From Burkholderia cepacia ATCC 25416 (GTDB lineage Bacteria; Pseudomonadota; Gammaproteobacteria; Burkholderiales; Burkholderiaceae), in assembly GCF_001411495.1 (NCBI RefSeq), contig NZ_CP012981.1:1612001-1676000 (forward strand): 64,000 nucleotides of DNA, written 5' to 3'. Shown here piece after piece: positions 45,052-54,500 of this stretch (position 1 is its first letter; every line of letters starts with the position of its first letter). The notes beneath the pieces are model-generated. The model was not told the DNA's origin. It saw nothing but the letters and a program-made list of their open reading frames with translations, and ran no database searches. The translations under genes were made by a program, and so were the position numbers.

Positions 45052-46257
45052 ATGCCGCGCTCGTTTCTCGTGCTGCAAGGCACTGCCTCGCTTTTTTTCT
45101 ATCGGCTCTCACGCGCGCTCCAGGACAAGGGGTTTGCCGTCTATCGAGTCAATTTTTGCGGCGGTGACTTGCTGTATGGCGGGGCAGGGACCGTTTTAAA
45201 CTATAGAGGTGAAGTTGGGAATTTGCCGCAATGGTATGACAATATCGTGCGGCGAGAAGCGATCACCGACGTCATCATGTTCGGTGACTGCCGCGACATC
45301 CATCGCGAGATGCTGGGGGTCTCGACGGCGCATGGCCTGCGCGTCCATGTATTCGAAGAAGGCTACGTCCGTCCGCACTGGATCACGCTGGAGCGCCATG
45401 GCGTCAATGGGCGCTCGCTGCTGCCGCGTGACCCCGCATGGTATCTGCAGCAACGCAGCGTGACGCCGCCCGCCGAGCAATGGCAGGCCACCGGCTACAA
45501 CCTGTACGAGCGCGCGTTTCACGACATCACGTATCGCTTCGCGAATACGGTATGCTGGCCCCGGTTTCCGAAGTATCGCAGTCACCGGCCGAGGAACGGC
45601 TTCTTCGAATATTCGGGGCTCGCCGTCCGGATGCTGCTGCAGCGCAAGCATCGGCGCGAAGCGGAGGCCGTCACGCGCGAACTGCTCGATAGCGGCCGTA
45701 TTTACTATCTGTTTCCGCTCCAATTGAATTCGGATGCGCAAATCGTCGTGCATTCGTCTTTCGACGGAATTCGCGCAGCGATCCACCACGTTCTGGAATC
45801 GTTCGCGCGACATGCGCCGCAAGATGCGTTGCTGGTCATCAAAAATCACCCCCTGGATACGGGGCTGATCGAATATCGAAATTTTTCGCTTAAAATCGCG
45901 CGTGCCGCAGGGATGGAGAATCGGATTCGTTTCATCGATGCCGGCCATCTTCCGACATTGCTCGAACATGCGCGCGGGGTCGTGGTTATCAACAGCACGG
46001 TTGGCTTGTCTGCGCTGCATCACAAGCGGCCGCTGGTCGCGCTAGGCTCTGCTATCTACAATTTCCGCGGCTTGACCTGGCAGGGAGATCTCAATGACTT
46101 TTGGCTTGGAGGCGTGCCGCCGGATATGGATCTCTATCACGCATTCCTTGACTACGTGATGCATCACACGCAGATCAACGGCGATTTCTACACCCGGACG
46201 GGCATCACGATGGCCATCGCGGGCGCGATTGCCCGGCTAGAGCATACGGATGACTAA
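45052..46257 (+). CDS. wcbO: Capsule polysaccharide biosynthesis protein KpsS-like (Kdo transferase)
   Basis: A 401-residue KpsS homologue, single-domain partner of KpsC. It starts with FLVLQGTASLFFYRLSRALQDKG and YRVNFCGGDLLY. FEEGYVRPHWITLERHGVN lies near residue 100. FPLQLNSDAQIVVHSSF, LLVIKNHPLDTG near 262 and VVINSTVGLSALHHKRPLVALG near 310 follow. KpsS adds the first Kdo to the phosphatidylglycerol-type anchor before KpsC extends it. It overlaps wcbP by 8 bp and opens the close-packed wcbOPQRST block. The family role is well established in group 2 capsules; here it is by homology. Confidence 0.92.
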   Translation: MPRSFLVLQGTASLFFYRLSRALQDKGFAVYRVNFCGGDLLYGGAGTVLNYRGEVGNLPQWYDNIVRREAITDVIMFGDCRDIHREMLGVSTAHGLRVHVFEEGYVRPHWITLERHGVNGRSLLPRDPAWYLQQRSVTPPAEQWQATGYNLYERAFHDITYRFANTVCWPRFPKYRSHRPRNGFFEYSGLAVRMLLQRKHRREAEAVTRELLDSGRIYYLFPLQLNSDAQIVVHSSFDGIRAAIHHVLESFARHAPQDALLVIKNHPLDTGLIEYRNFSLKIARAAGMENRIRFIDAGHLPTLLEHARGVVVINSTVGLSALHHKRPLVALGSAIYNFRGLTWQGDLNDFWLGGVPPDMDLYHAFLDYVMHHTQINGDFYTRTGITMAIAGAIARLEHTDD

Positions 46258-47041
46258 GTCCCCAGTTCGGCATGTCGTTGTCACCGGCGCGAGTGCAGGC
46301 ATCGGCCGCGCTCTGGCGCTCGCATACGCGCAACCCGATACCGTGCTCGGCATCGTTGGCCGGAACGAAGCGCAGCTTGAATCGACTGCGGCGGCGTGCA
46401 GGGCGCGCGGTGCAAAAGTGATCGTCGGCATCGTCGACGTACGAGCGTCCGATCCGATTCGCGTGTGGCTGCATCGTTTCGATGATCAGTATCCGATCGA
46501 CCTGCTCATCGCCAACGCGGGTGTCGCGAGCACGCTGTCTTCCGCGTCCGACTGGGAGGACCTCGACCGTATCTCCACCGTCGTCGATACGAATTTCTAC
46601 GGTGCGATGCACACGGTTCTCCCGATTGTCGAGCGTATGCGCACCCGCAAGCATGGTCGTATCGCCGCGATCAGTTCGCTCGCCGCGCTTCGCGGCATGG
46701 CCATCTCGCCCGCGTACTGCGCGAGCAAATCGGCGATCAAGGCCTACGCCGATTCTGTCCGTCCGCTACTGAAGCGCGACGGTATTGGTGTCTCGGTCAT
46801 TCTCCCGGGTTTCGTCAAAACGTCGATGAGCGACGTTTTTCCCGGCGACAAGCCGTTCATGTGGACTGCCGAGCAGGCCGCCGCATATATTCGCAGGAAG
46901 CTCGATGCCGGGCGTGCGGAAATCGCGTTCCCTGGTCTGCTTGCGTTCGGCATGCGTATCCTGACCGTGCTGCCCATCGCACTGGCCGATGCGATTCTCG
47001 ACAAGCTTTCGTATCTGCCCGGCAAGGAAGACGCAAATTGA
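46250..47041 (+). CDS. wcbP: Short-chain dehydrogenase/reductase
   Basis: A 263-residue SDR. The cofactor motif is VVTGASAGIGRALALAYA (TGxxxGxG) at residues 10-27, the structural motif is LIANAGVAS near 87, and the catalytic Ser-Tyr-Lys lie in ISSLAALRGMAISPAYCASKSAIKAY. The C-terminal end (ILTVLPIALADAILDKLSYL) is hydrophobic and may touch the membrane. It overlaps wcbO by 8 bp and wcbQ by 4 bp. Within the locus it could reduce a keto group on a sugar or on the lipid product of the polyketide block; the substrate is not known. Confidence 0.92.
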   Translation: MTKSPVRHVVVTGASAGIGRALALAYAQPDTVLGIVGRNEAQLESTAAACRARGAKVIVGIVDVRASDPIRVWLHRFDDQYPIDLLIANAGVASTLSSASDWEDLDRISTVVDTNFYGAMHTVLPIVERMRTRKHGRIAAISSLAALRGMAISPAYCASKSAIKAYADSVRPLLKRDGIGVSVILPGFVKTSMSDVFPGDKPFMWTAEQAAAYIRRKLDAGRAEIAFPGLLAFGMRILTVLPIALADAILDKLSYLPGKEDAN

Positions 47042-48567
47042 CGGGCGCAATCTGGGCTCCGTTCGCCGTCGCGGCTGGTGTGTCGTTTCTGCCGGATCTG
47101 ATCGCAGTTCCGCGTGCTCCGTTGCGGCGTCGCGCGGATGCGCTGCTCTTGCACGTGCTTTCCGTCGTGTTCCTTGCGGCGCTGATGTTGCTTGTCACCG
47201 CGCGTCCGATCTTTTCTTCGTCCGTCGCGGTCGCGCTGGTCGGGCTCGTCGCGGTCGTCAGTAACGCCAAGTACGAATCTCTGCGCGAACCGTTCGTTTT
47301 TACCGATCTCAGCCTCTTCAGCCAGCTTTTCTCGCACCCGCGGCTCTATCTGCCGTTCCTGAGCGCAGGCAAGGTCGTGGCGATTGGCGCTGGGATCGTG
47401 CTCGTCGTCGCGGGCTATCTCGGCGAGGCGCCGATCACGCCGCGTCCGGCGTTCGCGTTGGCGGCCGTTGTCGTCTTTACATTCTTACTGGCGCGATACT
47501 TTGCCGCTCGCTTGCCATTGGCACTCGATGCCAAGGAAGATCAGCGCCGTCACGGGTTTTTCGCAGTCTTCATCGCATACTTGCTGAACGGCATGCGGCC
47601 CGCGACGTTCGAAGCCTTCCGACGCGTGGTCGAATCGGGGCCGTTCGTCGCCGGTAAGTCGGGGAAGCGCCCCGACGTCATCGTGATCCAGAGCGAATCG
47701 CTGTTCGACGTGCGACGCATTTCACCGGCAATTGCGCCTGCAATGCTTTCCCAATTTGATCGAGCAAGACGCGAAGCAGTTTGCTACGGCGAGCTTTCGG
47801 TGCCGGCATGGGGCGCAAATACGATGCGCACGGAATTTTCAATGCTGACCGGCCTGCCGTTCGAGCGCCTCGGCTATGCGCGCTTTTATCCGTATGCGTT
47901 CGTGCGCCGTGCGTGCGCGTCGATCGCAAGCTGGTTTGGTCGTGGCGGTTACGAAACGCTGGCGATTCATCCGTACTACGGCGACTTCTTTGGCCGCAAT
48001 CGAGTCTTTCCGTTGCTCGGATTCAACACATTTCTCGACATCGAATACTTTGTCGATGCGTCGCGTGCCGGTCCGTATATCTCCGATGCAGCTGTGCTGG
48101 ATGCAGTGATCGCGGCGCTGGAAAGCGAGGGCGAGAAACCGCGTTTCATCTTCGCGATGACGATGGAAAACCACGGCCCGCTGCACCTCGAGCAGGTTTT
48201 GCCTGGTGAATCGTCTTCGAGGCATACTCTTGGCGAAGACGCCTCTTGGCGCGACTTGACGGCATATTTACGGCACATTGAAAATGCAGACGCAATGATC
48301 GGGCGCTTGCTCGATTATTTGCGCACCAGCGATCGTGAAACAGTCGTTTGTTTTTACGGCGACCACGTTCCCGCCTTGCCTCATGTCTTCGAGAAGCTCG
48401 GCGTTAATCCGCAACACAGCGACTACTTCATTTGGCGGAATTACGGCGTAGATACCCCCGAATGCCGAAATCTGGCGGCCGAGGAACTCGGATCGGCACT
48501 GCTGCATGTGGTACAAGATGACGGAAACCGCACGCAACAACCGTGCGCATCCGAGAAAGCGACATAA
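47038..48567 (+). CDS. wcbQ: MdoB/LtaS-like membrane phosphotransferase (sulfatase fold)
   Basis: About 509 residues. Four to five TM helices fill residues ~10-165 (LLLHVLSVVFLAALMLLVTA; VVAIGAGIVLVVAGYLG), followed by a periplasmic alkaline-phosphatase-fold domain. Seen are VIVIQSESLFDVR, AWGANTMRTEFSMLTG with the likely nucleophile Thr262, MTMENHGPLHLEQ and CFYGDHVPALP. Such enzymes move phosphoglycerol or phosphoethanolamine from phospholipid onto glycans. The start I use is a TTG at 47038 in a 4-bp TTGA overlap with wcbP, which gives the normal length; no ATG is suitably placed. It was previously labelled only as a capsule inner-membrane protein in relatives; the transfer role is inference. 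Confidence 0.85.
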   Translation: MTGAIWAPFAVAAGVSFLPDLIAVPRAPLRRRADALLLHVLSVVFLAALMLLVTARPIFSSSVAVALVGLVAVVSNAKYESLREPFVFTDLSLFSQLFSHPRLYLPFLSAGKVVAIGAGIVLVVAGYLGEAPITPRPAFALAAVVVFTFLLARYFAARLPLALDAKEDQRRHGFFAVFIAYLLNGMRPATFEAFRRVVESGPFVAGKSGKRPDVIVIQSESLFDVRRISPAIAPAMLSQFDRARREAVCYGELSVPAWGANTMRTEFSMLTGLPFERLGYARFYPYAFVRRACASIASWFGRGGYETLAIHPYYGDFFGRNRVFPLLGFNTFLDIEYFVDASRAGPYISDAAVLDAVIAALESEGEKPRFIFAMTMENHGPLHLEQVLPGESSSRHTLGEDASWRDLTAYLRHIENADAMIGRLLDYLRTSDRETVVCFYGDHVPALPHVFEKLGVNPQHSDYFIWRNYGVDTPECRNLAAEELGSALLHVVQDDGNRTQQPCASEKAT

Positions 48568-48570
48568 AAG

Positions 48571-51500
48571 ATGAACAGTAAGATTGCAATAATTGGGGTG
48601 GCTTGTCGGTTTCCCGGGGGCGCTAACGATCTTGGCGACTTCTGGCAACTGCTGCGCGACGAACGCGACGCAGTGACCGAAATCCCCGCCGACCGCTTCG
48701 GCACCGATTTCTACCAGCACCCGTCCAAGCGCGAACCGGGCAAGAGCTACACGTTCTCGGCCGGCGTCGTCGACAACGTCGCCGGCTTCGATGCCGCATT
48801 CTTCGGCATTTCCCCGCGCGAAGCGGCCCAGATGGACCCCCAGCAGCGCCTGCTGCTCGAACTCGCATGGGAAGCGTTCGAGGACGCGGGCGTGCGCCCG
48901 GCCGACATGCGCGGCAGCAACTGCGGCGTCTTCGTCGGCGCCGCCAGCATGGATTACGGCAACCGCAACATGGACGATCTGAACGTGATCGATCCGTATT
49001 CGGCGACCGGCAACACCCTGAGTATCGCGTCGAACCGCGTGTCCTACCTGTTCGACCTGCGCGGCCCGAGCATGTCCGTCGATACGGCCTGCTCGTCGTC
49101 GCTCGTCGCGCTCCACCAGGCCGTCAAGGCGCTGCAATCCGGCGAAGCCAACATGGCGCTCGCGGGCGGCGTCAACCTGCTGCTGCACCCGTTCGGTTTC
49201 GTCAGCTTCTCCAAGGCGTCGATGTTGTCGCCGCGCGGCCGTTGCCGCGCGTTCGATGCAACCGGCGACGGTTATGTCCGCTCGGAAGGCGGCGCGTTCG
49301 TGCTGCTCAAGCCGCTCGATCGCGCGCTCGCCGACGGCGACACGATCCATGCGGTGATCGCCGGCTCCGGCGTGAACTCGGTCGGCCACTCGCCGGGCGG
49401 TATCAGCGTGCCGGGCGCGGCCGCGCAAGCGTCGCTGCTGCGCAGCGTCTACGCGCGCGCGGGCATCGATCCGCAGTCCCTGGCGTATCTCGAGGCGCAC
49501 GGCACCGGCACGGCGGTCGGCGATCCGATCGAGGCGCGTGCGCTGATCGACGTCGTGTCGGGCGAGCGCCCGGCCGATCGTCCGTTGCTCATCGGTTCGG
49601 CGAAGACCAACATCGGCCACCTCGAAACGGCATCCGGCATGGCCGGGCTGCTGAAGGCCGTGCTGTGCCTGAAGCATCGCGCGGTACCGCGCTCGCTGCA
49701 TTTCGTCACGCCCAACCCGGGCATCGATTTCGACGGCGGGCGCCTGCGTGTCGTCGATCGCTTCATGCCGCTCGACACGGGCGACGCGCCGCTGACGGTC
49801 GGCGTCAACTCGTTCGGCTTCGGCGGGACGAACGCACACGTCGTGCTGACCGAGGCGCCGGCTGCAAACCAGACGTCGGCGGCCGCGCCCGAGCCGACTC
49901 ACGCGCAGTTGTCTCCGCTCGTCCTGACCGCGCGCAGCGCGAATGCGCTCGGCGCGCTCGCGGGCCGCTATCTGTCGATGCTCGACAACGGCGGCGACTG
50001 GCAGGCGCTTGCCGCCGCGACCGCACGTCGTCGCCAATGGCTCGAGCATCGCGCGATCGTCGCGCCGGCCGACCTGGCCGAAGGCCGTGCGGCACTCGTG
50101 GCGCTGGCCCAGCCGGCACCGGAAGGGTTGCCCGCCTGCGTGGCGACCGGCCAGGCTCCGGCCGACACGCCACGCACCGCGCTCGTCTTCTCGGGCAACG
50201 GCTGCCAGTGGGTCGGGATGGGCAACGAGCTCTATGCAGAGAACGCCGTCTTCCGCGCGGCGCTCGACGAAGTCGACGCGCTGTGGTGCGCCGACGGCAG
50301 CCCGTCGCTGGTCGACGTGATGCGCGGTGGCCCGAGCGCGGAATGGCTGGCCGGCCAGGGCGCCGAATGGCTCGCCGCGACGGAGAACGCGCAGCCGCTG
50401 CTGTTCGCGATCCAGGTCGGCATGATCCGCGTGATCGATGCGAGCGGGATGCGTTACGACGCGGCGATCGGCCATAGCGTCGGCGAGATTGCGGCGGCGT
50501 GGGTGACGGGCGCGCTTTCGCTCGCCGATGCGGTGCGCGTGATCAAGATCCGCAGCCGCGCGCAGGCGATGACGCGCGGCAGCGGCCGGATGGCGGCCGT
50601 CGGCATCGGCGATGCAGCGGCGCGCGAACTGATCGCGCGCCACGGGCTTGCGCGCCGTGTCGAGATCGCCGGCATCAACAGCCCCGATGCGGTGACGCTC
50701 GCGGGCGAGCTGCAGGGTCTGCAGGCACTGGAGGCGGCGCTGCGCGGCAGCGGCAAGTTCTTCCAGATGCTGGATCTCGACTACGCGTTCCACAGCAGCC
50801 ACATGGATCGCATCGAGCCGGTCGTGCTGGCCGAACTGGCGAGCCTGCGGCCGCAGTTGGGCAACGGCACGTACGTGTCGACCGTGACCGGCGGCGCGCT
50901 TGCCGGCACCGAGCTCGACGCGCGCTACTGGTGGCGCAATATCCGTGAGCCGGTGCGCTTCGGCGACGGCATCGCGCATCTGATCGAGCAGGGCGTGCGC
51001 CTGTTCGTCGAGGTTTCGCCGCATTCGATCCTGCGTACGTACGTGAAGCAGGCGCTCACGGCCGCCGGTGCAACCGGCATGGCGCTGCCGACGCTCAAGC
51101 GCGGTCACGGCAGCGCGGCGACGCTGCGGCAAGCGATTCTCGCGGCGATCGCGCACGGCGCGAGCGTCGATCCCGCCCGCTTCGCGCCGGGCGAATCACG
51201 AGCTGCGTTGCCGTCCTATCCGTGGCAGCGCGACCGCTTCTGGCTGACGCCGACCGTCGAAGGCTACGGCCTCGTCAATCGCCGTCGCGAGCATCCGCTG
51301 CTCGGCTATCGCCTGCATGAGCACGCATTCGCGTGGGAAAACCAGCTCGATCCGGCGAAGCTGCCGATGCTGGCCGATCACGTCGTCGACGGCGGCGTGG
51401 CGTTCCCGGGCGCGGGTTACGTGGAAATGGCCCTCGCCGCGGCACGGACCTTCTTCGATACACCGGATGCAGCGCTCGAAAACGTCGAGATCCGCACGCC

Positions 51501-54500
51501 GGTCGTATTCCAGCCGCAGCAGGCGAAACTGTTCCGGCTCGTGATCGAGCCGCGCACCGCGACCTTCACGATCGAGACGCGCGACCGGATGTCCGACAGC
51601 GCGTGGACGCTGAACGTAACCGGGCGGATGCTGGAAAGCGGCAACGCGCTCGGCGATACGAGCGTCGTGCCGTCCGCCGCGCTCGATCGTCTGCTCGCGC
51701 TGCCCGCAGCCGACGGCGACACGCTGTACGCAAACACCGCGGCCATCGGCCTCGGCTACGGGCCGGCGTTCCGCTGGGTTCGCACCGTGCGGGTTGCCGC
51801 GAGTGACGGTGCGGCGCTGGCGGACGTCGCCGCGCCGGCCGCATGCGGCGATGCGAAGGCCTTGTCCGCGTATCTGCTGCATCCGGCGCTGATGGACAGC
51901 GGGTTTCATCCGCTGTTCGCCTTGCTGGCGGCGCACGCACGCGAAGGCGAGCATCCGGCTTACGTGCCGGTGCAGATCGGCCGGGTCGACTATCTGCGCG
52001 GCGACATGGTCGAGCGGGTGCTTGTGCAGATCGACCGGCACAGCCCGCATTCGATCGTCGCGCATTTCGAATTCCTCGACGCACGGGGCGCGATCGTCGC
52101 GCGGCTCGGCGGTTGCCGGTTCCGGCGCGTCGATCTCGTCGGCCGTCGGCAGAACCTGCCTGCACGCTTCGTCTATCGCCTTGAAGACATGCCGCTGCCG
52201 GGCGACGTCGATGCAGCCGGTTTGCCGGCCCCCGACGCGTTGCTCGCGCTGGCCGTCGCGCGGCTGGACGCAACCGGTAACGACGTCCGCCGGACGCAGC
52301 ATCTGACCGAAATCCTGCCGCTGCTCGACGTGCTGGCGAGCCTCTACGCGCTCCGTGCGTTCGATGCGCTCGGCGCATTCGCCGGCACGTGGCAGCCGGC
52401 GGCCGGGCGTGCGGCGCTGGCCGCGCGTCTTGCCGACATGCTGGTCGAGGATGGTCTCGCTCATCGCGACGGCGCGCTGCTCGTGCGCGACGACGCAGCG
52501 TGTGCGGCGTTGCCGCCGCTCGACGAGCTGTGGCGCGGGCTGCTGGCCGAATCGCCGGGGCACGTGGCCGAACTGACGCTGCTCGCGCATTGCGGTGCGG
52601 CGTTGCCCGACGTGCTGGGCGGCGCAAAGGATGGCGCGCGCTTGCTGTCGCCGACCGGGCACAGCCTGGTCGAGCAGCTCCTTGCCGCGTCGCCGACGTG
52701 GCAGCACGTGCACGCGTTGCTGACCGCAAGCGTCGAGCAGGCGGTCGATGCATGGCAGCCGGCGCGCCGGCTGCGCGTGCTCGAACTGGGCGCGACGGAC
52801 GGCGACGTGCTGCAGACGCTCGGCATGCATCTCGCTGCCGCGCGCTGCGACCACACGATCGCGGCGACGGCCGGCCAGCTGGCCGGGTTCGACACGGATG
52901 CGGAAGCGGTAGTGCGCACGGTGGCACTGCAGTCGGGCGAGCGGCTGTCGCTGTCGGCCGATGACGCCGGGCCTTACGACCTGATCGTCGCGAACCGCGC
53001 GCTGAGCGATCGTCATGATGTGGTCGATGCACTGAATGCGATGCGGTCGTGGCTGGCGCCGGGCGGGCTGCTGCTGCTGGCCGAGTCTCGTCACGGCCGC
53101 TTCTCCGACATCGTGTTCGCCTCGCAGGCAACGTCGACGGAAGCCGCTGCCCCCGCGCCGCTGGCGCCGGCGGATCTCGAGGCAGCCCTCGCACGCGCGG
53201 GTTACGTCGACGTCGTGCGGCACGTCGAGCAATCGCTCGATCTGGACGGTACGCCGACGTTCGTCATCGCGCGCAACCCCGCAAGCGCCGCTGCTGCGCA
53301 ACGCACCGACGACCCGAGCGATCTCGATACGCTCGCACGCAACGAACAATGGCTCGTGATGCACGCGCCGGGTGCCGCCGGCGGTTTCGGCGGGCAGCTG
53401 GCCGATGCGCTGGCGCGCGCGGGCTATCCGGCCGACATCGTGGACATCACGCATGCGGCCGACGCGATCGCGTCGTTGCCGGCCGGGCAGCCGGCGCACG
53501 TGGTGTTCTGCGCACCGGAAACGCCGCTGGCCGAATCGGCGACGGGCGACGGCCTGATGGCTGCGCAGCGTCACGGCGCGATCGCGCTGGCCGCGCTCGT
53601 CCGCGCGCTCGGCGGGCAGCCGAACGCGGCCACGCGCTTGACCGTCGTCACGCGCGGCGGCGCGCCGTTCGCCGGGGCCGCGAATGCGCATCCGGAACAG
53701 GCAACGCTGTGGGGCCTCGGTCGGGTGCTGGCGAACGAGCATCCCGAACTCGCGTGCCGCCTGATCGACGTCGATCGCGCGGTGGACGGGATTTCCGATG
53801 CGCTGATTCGCGAGCTGACCGGCTCGGCAGTCGAGGAAGAAGTCGTCCTGGGCGCACACGGGCGTCTGGTGCCGCGCATGCTGACGGCCGCGCAGGCCGC
53901 GGCCCGCAGCGATGGCGCGATTGCGCGCGCGGCCGTGCTCGCGTTCGATGCACCGGGCTCGTTGCGCAATCTCGAATGGTTCGCGTTGCCGGAAAGTGAG
54001 CTGGGCGCGGATGAAGTGGAGATCGAGCCGGTTGCGACCGGCCTCAATTTCCGCGACGTGATGTATGCGATGGGGCTCTTGTCCGATGAGGCGGTCGAGA
54101 CCGGCTTCGCGGGCGCGACGATCGGCATGGAACTGTCCGGCCGCGTCGTCCGCGTGGGCGGCGCCGTGACGGCATTCGCGCCGGGCGATGCGATTCTCGG
54201 CTTCGCGCCGGCCTCGTTCGCGACGCGCGTCAGGACGCGCGCGCAAGCGATCGCGCTGAAACCCGAGCGTCTGACGTTCGAGGAAGCGGCGACCGTGCCG
54301 ACCACGTTTTTCACCGCGTATTACGCGCTCGTCGAACTCGCGCGCCTGCGTCGCGGCGAGCGCGTGCTCGTGCACGGCGGCGCGGGCGGCGTCGGGATCG
54401 CCGCGATCCAGCTTGCGCGCCACTTCGGCGCGGAAGTGTTCGCGACGGCCGGCAGCGACGAGAAGCGCGAGTTCGTGCGCCTGCTCGGTGCCGACCACGT

